Origin: Cololabis saira
Lineage: Eukaryota; Chordata; Actinopteri; Beloniformes; Belonidae
Length of the DNA: 64,000 nt
Direction: 5' to 3'
NCBI RefSeq assembly: GCF_033807715.1
Contig: NC_084599.1
Span: 912,501 to 976,500 of the forward strand
Shown here: positions 43,873 through 53,902 of the stretch, piece after piece
How positions within the stretch are numbered: the stretch's first letter is position 1
Layout: each line of letters opens with the position of its first letter
Notes under the pieces: generated by a model
Databases searched by the model: none
Seen by the model: only the letters and a program-made list of their open reading frames with translations
Told to the model about the DNA's origin: nothing
Position numbers and translations under genes: made by a program

Positions 43873-45399
43873 TTAAGTACAGTCAATCCCAATTTTGAAC
43901 AGAAAGTCTGAATTTTCCTCCTCCACTGACGGTAGAGGTGGAATTACAGTGGAGTACATGATTTTAGTAGTAGTTTGAGCCATACATATTTTGCAAGTGA
44001 ACCTTAGACATGTAATCAGAAGCCAAATAACAATTAGGAGTACAAGCCCCAATAAAGCAAATTCAAATATCAAGTAACCAACGTGTCCTAACTGTTCTCT
44101 AAACCAACCAAACAAACTAGTTGTGACAGGTGTATGTAATGTTTTAGCAATGTCTTTCAAGTGATCTGTTATTTCTTGGATGGTGGCGTTTTGGTTAGGT
44201 ATAAAGGTACAGCATTGAGTTTTAATCACAGCACAAGTTCCCCCTTGAGAAGCTAATAAGTAGTCCAATGCAGCACGATTTTGCAAGGCCATCATCCTTA
44301 CGGCAGTCATCTCTTGTGAAAGCATAGACATGCCCTTTGCTGTGGTATTTGCTAAGTCTTCAACTGCATGAGATAGATCCCTTATTTGGTCCAAAGCTGC
44401 CATGACTCCGTAATTTGGAACGAGGGCACCAAAAAATCTTGTCCATGGTGTTTGGGTGTGTGTGTACAATTCTCTTTTAACAATGCGAACTTTCGGTGGT
44501 ACAGTGACGATTCTCATGGCTGGTACCACATGGCCCAGACCACATATTCCAGACCAACCGTTTGGAAGATATTCATAAGCCTTCATGCCACAAATCCAGT
44601 AAACACCTTTTGGTAAAGGTATGGAACAGCGATTAACCATTGTAGCAAGGTAGTTATAATCCTTAATGGAATCGGGCAGTGGATTTTGGCTTGTTTTAGG
44701 CTTAAAAGGCGGTTTTTCAGAAGGAGAGTATGTGGAGTCACAGTTTGATGTTCCTAGGTGGATAGTTCCTTTGCCTTCAACACACCACTTTAATGTCTTT
44801 GGGATCATGGTGAGGGTGAGAGGAATCGGTGTGTTGCAGGAATAACAGCTAGTGTGAATTTTATCACAATACATTTGTCTCATTTGGGGGGGTTTGTGAC
44901 AGTTGCAATGCCCATAAGAGGAATTGAGGTTCAAAATGTAACAGGTGTCACATGAAGTAATGGGCAGAGTCATTAATGGGAGTCCTTCTTTTGTGCTGTG
45001 TGGAATGAACCCACACACATAACAGTTATCAGGGTGTGGGCTATTTTCAGCAACCATTTTTGCCAGTTGGAGGTATGTGTTTGTTGAGGGTTGTGTTTCA
45101 TATATTTTAGGAGTTATTTTCTCCTGGTAAACGGTTAGGTCTCGTTTGTGGTGTTTGCAAGGGTGTCTGTTTTGTTCCTGCGACAGATGTGAGTGTTTTG
45201 GCGTGTACAATGCATCTGCTTCTGGGCCTCTGTGGCCTGCGCCGCTCCCCTGCTCCTCTGCCAGTCGTCGAAGTCTGGGGTGTTGAAGTTCATCTACTTC
45301 TGGGCTGTCCGAGCCTGCGTTGTTTCTTTCACTGGCTCCGACGGTGGTGAGGACGAAGACCCCCAGGAAGAAGATGGTACCAGCTGGTTTCCGGTGCAT
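43873..45399 (-). CDS. env: ERV envelope glycoprotein, full length
   Basis: 508 residues, open. A signal-peptide-like hydrophobic stretch lies at residues 9-22. The surface subunit is cysteine-rich with CYVC (126-129). A furin-like RIVKR site at 305-309 separates the subunits. The transmembrane subunit has a heptad-like region, the CX6CC motif (C389, C396, C397) typical of gamma-type env, and a membrane segment at about 441-464, followed by a cytoplasmic tail of about 40 residues. The ATG lies in a good context and overlaps the pol end by 106 bp in another frame. Retroviral env mediates receptor binding and fusion. The receptor is unknown, and activity is not implied by an open frame. Confidence 0.9.
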   Translation of the reverse strand: MHRKPAGTIFFLGVFVLTTVGASERNNAGSDSPEVDELQHPRLRRLAEEQGSGAGHRGPEADALYTPKHSHLSQEQNRHPCKHHKRDLTVYQEKITPKIYETQPSTNTYLQLAKMVAENSPHPDNCYVCGFIPHSTKEGLPLMTLPITSCDTCYILNLNSSYGHCNCHKPPQMRQMYCDKIHTSCYSCNTPIPLTLTMIPKTLKWCVEGKGTIHLGTSNCDSTYSPSEKPPFKPKTSQNPLPDSIKDYNYLATMVNRCSIPLPKGVYWICGMKAYEYLPNGWSGICGLGHVVPAMRIVTVPPKVRIVKRELYTHTQTPWTRFFGALVPNYGVMAALDQIRDLSHAVEDLANTTAKGMSMLSQEMTAVRMMALQNRAALDYLLASQGGTCAVIKTQCCTFIPNQNATIQEITDHLKDIAKTLHTPVTTSLFGWFREQLGHVGYLIFEFALLGLVLLIVIWLLITCLRFTCKICMAQTTTKIMYSTVIPPLPSVEEENSDFLFKIGIDCT

Positions 45400-48300
45400 G
45401 GCGGAGGAGTTGTTTTCTTGCAGTGGGATGCGTGGATCCAGATTAGACGCCCCTCACACTTGACGGCAGTGTTGGTGGTGAGCAGGACGTGTTGAGGCTT
45501 GGACCAGCGAGGTTTCAGGGCGTTTTTCCGTCGGAACTCCCTGACACAGACCCAGTCGCCGGGTTGGAGGTTATGGTACGGTTTGTCACTAGGAGGAGAC
45601 TGGACAGCTTTTACTTGTCTGTGGATTGACTGAACAGCAAAAGTTAGAGCAGAACAGAATGACATCATGGATTCATCCATGGCATGGAGGTCCATCTTTT
45701 TCATACATAGAACTGAATTACTTGGTATAGTCATAGGTCTACCTATAATAATTTCATGAGGTGTGAGTTTATGCTTCCTAACGGGTGTTGACCTCATCGA
45801 CATTAGGGCCAAAGGCAACAACATTGTCCATTTTAGCCCAGTTTCAGCACACAGTTTGGCTAGTTTGTTTTTCAAGATGCCATTTTGTCTTTCAACTAGC
45901 CCTGCAGACTGCGGGTGGTATGGGCAATGCAGTATCTGTTTAATACCCAGTGATTTACAGAGTTCAGTCATTATTTGTCCAGTGAAATGAGTACCTCGGT
46001 CTGAGTTGATGCTGTGTGGAATGCTGAACCGTGGAACAATGTCTTTTAATAGGCATTTCACTACAGCAGTAGAGTCCGCCTTCTTGCAAGCCCAGGCTTC
46101 AGGCCAGTTTGAAAAGATATCCACGCATACAAGAAAATTTTCATATCCCTCACATTTTGGCATATGAATAAAGTCTATTTTCAGAGCTTCAAAGGGTCCC
46201 CGTGGGGGGGGGGGGGGGGGTGTTGACAATGTTGTTTGTACTGTTTTCCCTGGGTTATGTTGTTGACAGATTAGGCATTGTTCACAATATTTTTTTGCAT
46301 AGGATGTGAATCCTGGAGCATACCAGTCTTTCAACACTATCTGACACATTCCCCCTTTGCTTACATGTGACAAACTATGTGACATGCGTGCTAGCCACGG
46401 GTACAAGGATGTGGGTGCAACAACGCGGCCGTCGTTGCTGACCCACAAATTATTTACATTTTTACAACCATGGGAAAGCCACAATCTGTGCTCCTTCGCA
46501 TCAGCAGTCTCTTGTAAGAGGGCTACATCATTAGGAGAAGCCAGATCGTTAGCGGGTATAGAAGGGCAGAGCTTTACATGGACAGGTAAGCCAAATTTGG
46601 CGGCTTCTTTTGCTGCATGGTCAGCCGAAACATTGCCTAGTGAAACAGGGTCCTTGAATTTGGTGTGGGCTTCACATTTAACAACAGCAATAGATGAAGG
46701 TAGTTGACATGCTTCTAACAGTTCACCAATCAATTGACCATGTTTAACGGGTGTCCCTGAGGATGTGATAAATCCTCGGTTCGCCCACAATATACCAAAA
46801 TCATATACACAACCAAAAGCATATCTGGAATCTGTATAGATTGTAACAGTTTTACCTTTTGCTAGTTGACAGGCTCTCATCAGTGCATATAGTTCAGCTA
46901 CTTGGGCGGAGCTGGAGGAGGGCAGGGCGGCACTTTCAACAATTGAGAAATTATCACAAATTGCATAACCTGCATATGGTATTCCATTTTCTCTATAAGC
47001 AGAGCAGTCAGTGAAGAAAACAAGATCAGAGTTAGAGAGTGGAGTTTCAGAAAGGTCGGGACGAGGTTTAGATGAACATGAGGTGACATCCATACAATTA
47101 TGGGGTTCACCATCATCTTCGGTTGGTAGTAATGTAGCAGGGTTAAGGATAGAACATCTTTTTAGTGTAATGTGTGGGGCAGTGAGAGTTAGTACGTATT
47201 TTGCTTCTCTTGTCCCTGTCACATGTCTATGTGCCTCTCTGGTAATCTGGGTGAGTGCATCGTGTGGGACCATGACTGTTAGTGGTGACCCTAAAACAAT
47301 ATCAGCAGATTTGTTAATAGCAAGTGCTGCTGCGGCCACGGCTTTGAGACAAGGTGGAAGCCCTCTCTCGACGGGATCCAGTTTAAAGGAAAAGTACGCC
47401 ACAGGTCTGTAAGCAGAGTTATGGCGTTGAGTGAGAACAGATTGGGCAAATCCACATTTTTCATGTACAAAAAGAGTGAATGGTTGGTTGTAGTCGGGAA
47501 GGCCGAGCGCAGGGGCAGATAGCAATGCCTGTTTTAACTTGTTAAAAGCATCGTCAGCTTGTTGTGACCAGGTTAAAGGCTGAGTGCAGTCTGAGGGTTT
47601 GCATATGTCTTGGAGTGGCGTTGCAAGTGATGCATAATCCATTATCCATTGTCTGCAATAGCCCGTCATACCTAAAAATGTCTTCATCTGTGACATAGTT
47701 GTGGCTTTGGGCATTTCTATTATAGATTTTATTCTGGAGGGAGTAAGGACCCTTGTGGAGCCAGATAGTGTATGTCCCAAATACTGGACTTCATTCGGAC
47801 ACAGTTGAGCTTTCTTAAGTGAGGTTTTGTGGCCTTTGACAGCTAAAGCGTTGAGAAGGGTAACTGTGTCCATTTCGCATGCAGAGGCAGAGGGACTGGC
47901 TAAAAGTAAATCGTCAACATATTGAATCAGAGTGGAGCCTCCAGGAAATGACACGTCTTTGAGATCATTATTTAGAGCACGAGAAAAAATTGTAGGTGAC
48001 TCAGTATACCCTTGGGGTAATCTGGTGAATGTGTATTGTTGTCCATCATATGTAAATGCAAATAAATATTGGCTATCCTTATGTAGAGGGACAGAAAAGA
48101 ATGCACTGCAAAGGTCCAACACAGTATAGTGGGTGGAATTGGCAGGTATTGACGACAAAACTGTAGTAGGATTTGGAACTAAAGGGAAACGTGGGAGTAC
48201 CACTTCATTTATAGCTCGTAGGTCCTGTACAAATCTATATTCTGGTTTACCTGGTTTTTTAACAGGAAGTATAGGAGTGTTGCATGGACTATCACACGGC

Positions 48301-49004
48301 ACTATTATTCCCTGGCTTAACAGAGATTGAACTAGAGGGCGGATGCCCTCTTTCTTTTCCTGAGAAAGAGGATACTGTGAAATCTTTGGCAAAGAGACAT
48401 TCTGTTTCAGCAATATCTGGACTGGTTTAGTAGATTTGATCAAACCAATGTCATTAGAAGAAGAAGACCATACTGATGGAGGCACTCTGGACACTATTCT
48501 ATCCTGTGTTTTCCCTTTTTCCGCATCCATCGGCTGGTTCTGATCTATCAGAGCTGCTAGTACGGCGGTTGTGTTATCTTGGTTAGTCTCTAAAAAGTTA
48601 CCGTCTGGTGTGCAATAAATGGTACAATTTAGTTTGCACAACAAGTCTCTCCCTAATAGATTTACAGGTGTGGTGTCTGACAGCAGAAAGGAGTGAGAAG
48701 TTGTGAAGTTTGACATGCTTTCAGTAAACGGGCCTATAGATACTGTAGTAGGCTCAGAGACAGGTAAACACATGGGAATCCTTCCAACTCCCACAGCTCT
48801 GACAGTTTCTTTAGATGATTTCAAATTTGTAGAAGTGATTGGTCTTAAAGTTGAAAGAGAAGCTCCTGTATCTACCAGAAATGATGTAGATTTTCCATTT
48901 ACATCTATTGTTAAGTTAGGCTCTTCATTTGTTTTTGCTAGTTTTATCAGTGGAGCTACTGTTACAGTTATTTCTGTTTCAATTTGGGCACTGTCCTGAC
49001 AGCT
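45294..49004 (-). CDS. pol: ERV pol: protease, RT, RNase H, integrase
   Basis: About 1,236 codons in frame with gag, directly after UAG. The protease has LVDTGASLS near 48890. In the RT, LPQGYTESPTIF and the catalytic YVDD lie about 270 and 300 residues downstream of 48824. RNase H has FFTDCSAY, ELYALMRACQLA and YTDSRYAFG. The integrase has a zinc-binding region ending CEQCLICQQ, then Asp in LKIDFIHM, Asp in NSDRGTHF and Glu in AGLVERQNG. A C-terminal basic region ends before env. A Pro run from a 15-17-nt G-tract (about 46206-46220) lies between the zinc region and the integrase core. No break is seen. Confidence 0.92.
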   Translation of the reverse strand, partial: SCQDSAQIETEITVTVAPLIKLAKTNEEPNLTIDVNGKSTSFLVDTGASLSTLRPITSTNLKSSKETVRAVGVGRIPMCLPVSEPTTVSIGPFTESMSNFTTSHSFLLSDTTPVNLLGRDLLCKLNCTIYCTPDGNFLETNQDNTTAVLAALIDQNQPMDAEKGKTQDRIVSRVPPSVWSSSSNDIGLIKSTKPVQILLKQNVSLPKISQYPLSQEKKEGIRPLVQSLLSQGIIVPCDSPCNTPILPVKKPGKPEYRFVQDLRAINEVVLPRFPLVPNPTTVLSSIPANSTHYTVLDLCSAFFSVPLHKDSQYLFAFTYDGQQYTFTRLPQGYTESPTIFSRALNNDLKDVSFPGGSTLIQYVDDLLLASPSASACEMDTVTLLNALAVKGHKTSLKKAQLCPNEVQYLGHTLSGSTRVLTPSRIKSIIEMPKATTMSQMKTFLGMTGYCRQWIMDYASLATPLQDICKPSDCTQPLTWSQQADDAFNKLKQALLSAPALGLPDYNQPFTLFVHEKCGFAQSVLTQRHNSAYRPVAYFSFKLDPVERGLPPCLKAVAAAALAINKSADIVLGSPLTVMVPHDALTQITREAHRHVTGTREAKYVLTLTAPHITLKRCSILNPATLLPTEDDGEPHNCMDVTSCSSKPRPDLSETPLSNSDLVFFTDCSAYRENGIPYAGYAICDNFSIVESAALPSSSSAQVAELYALMRACQLAKGKTVTIYTDSRYAFGCVYDFGILWANRGFITSSGTPVKHGQLIGELLEACQLPSSIAVVKCEAHTKFKDPVSLGNVSADHAAKEAAKFGLPVHVKLCPSIPANDLASPNDVALLQETADAKEHRLWLSHGCKNVNNLWVSNDGRVVAPTSLYPWLARMSHSLSHVSKGGMCQIVLKDWYAPGFTSYAKKYCEQCLICQQHNPGKTVQTTLSTPPPPPPRGPFEALKIDFIHMPKCEGYENFLVCVDIFSNWPEAWACKKADSTAVVKCLLKDIVPRFSIPHSINSDRGTHFTGQIMTELCKSLGIKQILHCPYHPQSAGLVERQNGILKNKLAKLCAETGLKWTMLLPLALMSMRSTPVRKHKLTPHEIIIGRPMTIPSNSVLCMKKMDLHAMDESMMSFCSALTFAVQSIHRQVKAVQSPPSDKPYHNLQPGDWVCVREFRRKNALKPRWSKPQHVLLTTNTAVKCEGRLIWIHASHCKKTTPPPCTGNQLVPSSSWGSSSSPPSEPVKETTQARTAQK

Positions 49005-49010
49005 CTATGG
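48991..49010 (-). promoter_or_regulatory. Gag-pol UAG readthrough site
   Basis: The gag stop UAG (49005-49007) is followed in the same frame by pol. On the RNA a small hairpin (CUGU/ACAG, loop CAGG, 48991-49002) starts 2 nt after the UAG. In MLV-like viruses a downstream pseudoknot promotes readthrough. Here only a small stem is visible, so the function is inferred from the layout. Confidence 0.6.
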
Positions 49011-50399
49011 ATTGTGCTGTGGGGTTTGTTGGACCTCCATGTGATCACTTGATGGAGTTACCGTAGGCAGGGTAAAATTAGGTTGGGATGTTCTATAGGG
49101 GCAATCTTTTATCCAATGATCTGGCTCACCACAACAGAAGCAGTTCCTATTGTTTTTGTTTGGGAAGTGCGACGTGTGACCTTTGTTGTGGTGTGAGCGA
49201 TTCATTGGTCCACATCTTTGGTTGATCCCTCTGCCGCTGCGTCCTCCTCTCGGTACTCCGCCTGTGTAGTGAGACACTTGGGCAAGCATTAGCGTTTCAT
49301 ACATTTTAGATTCCTTTTGTTCTGTGTTATCCCAGTGGTGTTGAGCTATTTCCACCAGTTCAGTCATTGCTTTCCCCGCCCACCCAACTGTCAGTACTAC
49401 TTTAGCCTTAACCTTTGGTTGAAGGCAGCTAGCAAATATATTTTGCAAGTAACCTGGTGTGATTTTGGCAACAGCTGTAGGATCAGAGGGAATTCTACAT
49501 GCATCAAGTACTCTGCTTTTCAAATCAGGTGGCAAAGTTAGCTTTAACAGTTGCATTATGTCAGGCATGTGAGGTGTGTATATTGTGCATACTGATTCCC
49601 ATTCATCTAGCCATTTTTGTTTATTTTTTCTGACATCCTTGGGAAAATCTCCTACTATCGCTTTTAGTTCTCTTCGGCTCCAAGGTTTGTAGATAACATC
49701 TTTTCCCATTGTGATCAGTGGAGCTAATTTTACTGATTGTGTTTTCTTTGATTTTCTGCCTCTTTTCACAACCCACTCCTCTTCACTGTTTTGGCTATTG
49801 TCTTCAGACTTGGAATGTTGTAAAATCCAGTCATCATCAGAAGTGTCATCGTCACTTGATTCTTTAATCTGTTTTACCAGATAAAGGTTTTTGATTTGAC
49901 CATTTAAATGGTTTTCCACTTTCATTTTTGTCTGCGTTGTGTTTTTAACTTCTTCCAATTCTTTCACAGGATACATAGTTGTGGCATGATTGTTTTTATT
50001 TATTTTAATGTTTGTGGAGGACCCGGTTAATGGGTCTAATTCCTTCTTTGTCTGCGTTGCGTTTTTACACTCTTCTAATTGAGCCATCAGCTTTTTATTT
50101 TGATCCGTAAGAGAAGCTATTTGGGATTCTGCATTACGGCGTCTGCTTTCATCCCTCCAAAATCTGAAGGAGTTGAAGTGCTTTTGTCCATTTGTTTGAG
50201 AATTTAATTTTTCCTTAAAATTTTCTAATCTAGTCCGGTCAAAGGTCCCACTTGGGGAAAATTTTAAGAGACCGTCGTCTTTAGTTATCTTAACCCATGT
50301 TTTAACAAACTTAATGCTATTGGTACTGTGGTTATCGTACATGTATTTAGAAGGACCAGTCAGCTCTTCCTCTGACTCTTTACTGAGAAAACTTCCCAT
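49005..50399 (-). CDS. gag: ERV gag, full length
   Basis: 464 residues ending at UAG. It begins MGSFLSKE, a myristoylation-type start (Gly2, Ser6). A central charged coiled-coil-like part (residues about 80-200) is followed by a capsid region (APLITMGKDVIYKPWSRREL...FASCLQPKVKAK) with gamma-type features. One zinc knuckle CFCCGEPDHWIKDC (420-433, CX2CX4HX4C) lies near the C-terminus. Gag assembles the particle and packages RNA. The start is the first ATG after the leader. A single knuckle and the UAG junction fit a gammaretrovirus-like gag. Confidence 0.9.
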   Translation of the reverse strand: MGSFLSKESEEELTGPSKYMYDNHSTNSIKFVKTWVKITKDDGLLKFSPSGTFDRTRLENFKEKLNSQTNGQKHFNSFRFWRDESRRRNAESQIASLTDQNKKLMAQLEECKNATQTKKELDPLTGSSTNIKINKNNHATTMYPVKELEEVKNTTQTKMKVENHLNGQIKNLYLVKQIKESSDDDTSDDDWILQHSKSEDNSQNSEEEWVVKRGRKSKKTQSVKLAPLITMGKDVIYKPWSRRELKAIVGDFPKDVRKNKQKWLDEWESVCTIYTPHMPDIMQLLKLTLPPDLKSRVLDACRIPSDPTAVAKITPGYLQNIFASCLQPKVKAKVVLTVGWAGKAMTELVEIAQHHWDNTEQKESKMYETLMLAQVSHYTGGVPRGGRSGRGINQRCGPMNRSHHNKGHTSHFPNKNNRNCFCCGEPDHWIKDCPYRTSQPNFTLPTVTPSSDHMEVQQTPQHNP

Positions 50400-51145
50400 T
50401 TTTCCTTCTGTAAGATCCCTCCCAGAAAAAAAACTTCAATTACACTTACTTTTGCCCACAAATCACTTGCTGATTCTTCCAACCATTAGTCTACTTGAGC
50501 ATACAAATCATTCGGCTTAGTGTAAGGAGAGCGAGTCGATTCTTACTGAAATGAAATATACCCCAAGTATTTGGGAGAGCTAGTCATCCCCATTTATAAA
50601 ATAAAACCAGTTCTTCTACATATATGTCCGTTTTCCACAAATAACTCAGTGTTCCAACACTTTTATGGACCTCAAGTCCTGCATATGCAAGTCCCACTGG
50701 ACTTTGTTTTGGTACTCAGACCAACCATGGCGTTCTGGCCATTTCTCTCTTTTAATGTTACCCGAGAACCTTTTTAGAAGAGCGAGTCAATTCTAAGGCA
50801 GGAGAAGCAGAACATTCTCACAACACAATCAAATTCAAGTGTTATGAAATTGCCAGCATTCCTAAAACATCTCTACAATAACCTTCCCAATAACACAAAA
50901 TAATAATAAAAAAATATAACCTTCACAACCACACAGCGGACTTATCTAAATTTCAGGATGACGTCAACTTTATCTGGCACTCCAGTTCACAGACTTTCGA
51001 CAACAGCCCAGCAACAATAATTTGGGATTTTGCAAATGGATCCCTTACCTTTGAAAACTTAGATAGAGTCGCTGGTTGTGCCGTTGGTCTGGAAAAGGAG
51101 TTTCCGTCGAAGGTTTATTGTCAATCCGGGTCACCTGCACCAAAT
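50400..51145 (-). other. ERV leader and primer-binding region
   Basis: Untranslated leader. Directly after the 5' LTR the element strand reads ATTTGGTGCAGGTGACCCGG. The TGG-starting part is the expected primer-binding site, but I could not match it to a tRNA. The rest probably includes the packaging signal; nothing coding was seen. Confidence 0.65.
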
Positions 51146-51728
51146 TGTTGAAGAATAATACAAAGTCCAGTTCAGGAGTCCGCTGTGGGGTGAGAGATTT
51201 TATTTAGCCGGCGTTCAGCAGACCAACACAGACGCAGTGTCTCGGTCGGTGGGCTGACATCGAGTGATTTTGTAACAAGCTTTTTATACAAGAACAAACA
51301 ACAGAATTAAACAAGTCAGTGAGACATTCAGAGGTGTGGCCTTTCGTCAGGAAATCCATATATGGTCTTGTTTCTGCGGGGGCTGGAAGTCCGATACACT
51401 CCCTGGTGCCTGTCCCAGCAGGGATGCAAGACGCAGGGACTGGAATGACAATGTCCAGGGACACTGAATGAGACAATGCGCTGCCGGCAAGGCGTCGCAC
51501 CGGTAGGGGTCCTCAGCGGTGCCTGTCCCAGCAGGGATGCAAGACGCAGTGACTGGAATGACAATGTCCAGGGACACTGAATGAGACAATGCGCTGCCGG
51601 CAAGGTGTCGTACCGGCAGGGGTCCTTAGCAACTGGAATTGCATGTCAATGTGCTGAGGGGCACATGAGTTTAGGAGCCATCCGCAGGGCGGCGTCGTGT
51701 CCCCGCAGGGGTCTGGAATGCCTCATCA
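51146..51728 (-). repeat. ERV 5' LTR
   Basis: 583 bp, the pair of 43267-43849, with the same TATA, AATAAA and 113-bp U3 direct repeat (units at 51405 and 51518). About seven differences were seen, among them 'cgggcgg' against 'cggtcgg' and 'gacagtcag' against 'gacattcag'. Confidence 0.9.
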
Positions 51729-51732
51729 GAAC

Positions 51733-52300
51733 TCATTACAGAGTCCCATGACACCACCCACGACTTCCTATGTCAAACCATTCAAAAGTTATAGCAGAAA
51801 AAAGGGACAACCATTTAGAAGAAGGGGCGGGGCTAATTCAGGCCAATGAAGGTCAAGGACTCCATACAGAATCTGATGACACCACCCACGACTCTCTATG
51901 TCAAACCATTCCAAAGTTATAGCAGAAAATCGGGACAACCAATCAGAAGAAGGGGCGGGGCTAATTAAGGCCAATGAAGCTTAAGAACTCAGTACAAAGT
52001 CCCATGACACCACCCACGACTTCCTATGTCAAACCATTAAAAAGTTATAGCAGAAAATCGGGACAACCAATCAGAAGAAGGGGCGGGGCTAATTAAGGCC
52101 AATGAAGCTTAAGAACTCAGTACAAAGTCCCATGTCACCACCCACGACTTCCTATGTCAAACCATTAAAAAGTTATAGCAGAAAATCGGGACAACCAATC
52201 AGAAGAAGGGGCGGGGATAATTAAGGCCAACGAAGCTTAAGAACTCAGTACAAAGTCCCATGACACCACCCACAACTTCCTATGTCAAACCATTCAAAAG
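51733..52300 (+). repeat. 128-bp tandem units of family R copy A
   Basis: The anchor 'acaccaccca' recurs at 51751, 51879, 52007, 52135 and 52263, spaced exactly 128 bp. Each unit holds 'tatgtcaaaccatt', 'gttatagcagaaaa' and 'agaaggggcgggg', a GC-box-like motif. Confidence 0.92.
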
Positions 52301-53558
52301 TTATGGCAGATAAAAGTATTCTAGGGGGCGCTGTTGAGCCGTTAGGCCACGCCCATTAATGCAAACCATAAAATATCAAATTTATCGCCAAGTCTGGCTT
52401 GCATGCAAAATTTGGTGACTTTTGGAGAACTATCAAATATGGACCAATCACATGAAGAGGGGGCGCGCCTTTTGGCGTCTAGGGTCGCCACGGTAACACT
52501 TTTGAAAGAGAAAAGTAATGCGTGGTGTCGCAGGATGTAGACGCACATTTTGTTGTATAACACACCTGGGTGCACGTTACGGTTCGGGCTGAATTAACTG
52601 CCGAAGGAATGGCATAAATTTCGCCAAAATTACACAATTTAGGGCTTGCATGCCAAATTTGGTGCCTTTTGGGGAACTATCAAATATGGACCAATCAGAT
52701 GAAGGGGGGGTACTCTTGTTGGCGTCTAGCGTCGCCACGGTAACACTTTTGAAAGAGAAAAGTAATGCGTGTAGTCGCAGGATGGAGACGCACATTTTGA
52801 TGTATAACACATCTGGGTTCACGATACGGTTCGGGCTGAATTAACTCTCGAAGGAATGGCATATATTGCTCCAAAATTACGCAATTAATTCAGAATGTTC
52901 AAAATGGCCGACTTCCTGTTCGGTTTCGGCCATGGCGCCAAGAGACTTTTCTTTTAGTTGCGACATGATAAAGGTGTGTACCGATTTTCGTTCAAGTACG
53001 TCAAACCGTAATATGGGGCTTGAGGCACAAAGTTTTTTCTGTCGAACCAATCAGATGAAGGGTGGGCGCGCTTTTTGGCGTCTAGCGCCGCCACGGTAAC
53101 GCTTTTGAAAGAGAAAAGTAATGCGTGTTGTCGCAGGATGGAGACGCACATTTTGATGTATAACACACTTGGGGGCACGTTACGGTTCGGGCAGAATTAA
53201 CTTTCGAAGGAATGGCATAAATTTTGCCAAAATGACACGACTAATTCAAAATGGCCGACTTCCTGTTCGGTTTCGGGCATGACGCCAAGAGACTTTTCTT
53301 TCAGTTGCGCCATGATACAGGTGTGTACCGATTTTCGTGCATGTACGTCAAACCGTATCGTGGGGCTTGAGGCACAAAGTTTTCAAGGGGGCGCTGTTGA
53401 GCCATTTTGCCACACCCATTAATGCAAACCATTAAATATCAAATTTTTTGCCAGGCCTGACTTGCATGCAAAATTTGGTGACTTTTTGGGCACGTTTAGG
53501 GGGGCAAAAAGGCCCTCCTTTCGTCAGAAAAATAAAGAAAGAAAGAAAGAAAAAAAAT

Positions 53559-53718
53559 TCCTACAGATACAATAGGGCCTTCGCACTGAAGGTGCTCGGG
53601 CCCTAATAATAAAAATTCCTGCAAATACAATAGGGCCTTCGCACTGCAAGCGCTCGGGCCCTAAAAAAAATCCTACAGATACAATAGGGCCTTCGCACTG
53701 AAGGTGCTCGGGCCCTAA
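53559..53718 (+). repeat. Triplicated family R terminus
   Basis: Three consecutive copies (53559-53606, 53618-53664 and 53672-53718) of a 47-48-bp end. Each runs from 'cctacagatacaataggg' or a close variant to 'gctcgggccctaa'. Each can fold as a short hairpin (AGGGCC...GGGCCCT). Confidence 0.9.
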
Positions 53719-53902
53719 TAAAACAATTAATGATCACAGATTCAAGACGTTTTAAGCCATTCCTTGAGATTTCCCTTAAAGGAGGAGTATGAGGGACAAT
53801 CCCTTTTTCTAGATGGAAGACTGTTCCAGATTTTCCCGCCTACTACAGATAACACAAATTATCCCAAAGGTGGTTCGTCTATGGGGTATCTCACAGTCAC
53901 CT

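Larger units (their letters stand above)
43267..51728 (-). mobile_element. Endogenous retrovirus, gamma-type, near intact
   Basis: A full provirus on the minus strand. The 583-bp LTRs (43267-43849 and 51146-51728) differ at about seven sites by eye. A 4-bp TSD GAAC (43263-43266 and 51729-51732) marks the integration into family R. Gag, pol and env are each open over their whole length, which is rare for an old provirus. Gag and pol share a frame across one UAG. Env overlaps pol in another frame and has a CX6CC motif. These are gammaretrovirus-like traits, also seen in fish epsilon-type ERVs. The exact genus is not settled by eye. Confidence 0.92.
43093..53718 (+). repeat. Family R copy A, split by the ERV
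   Basis: The start TTAAAGCTGCAAGCAGCGAT is at 43093 and the first terminus ends at 53606. Without the ERV it is about 2.05 kb, like copy B at 60180-62309. Order: start hairpin, 128-bp tandem units, longer modules with 'gccacggtaac' (52487, 52734, 53090), then the terminal hairpin. It encodes no recognised protein. Confidence 0.78.

Noticed and set aside
51789..51974. Recurrent short frames in family R (here, 60274-60474 and 62420-62605)
   Set aside because: They repeat because the DNA repeats. They are antisense, short and not conserved in frame among the older copies.
51751..52272. CRISPR-like array
   Set aside because: Whole 128-bp units repeat with no short repeat and unique spacer pattern, and the genome is eukaryotic.
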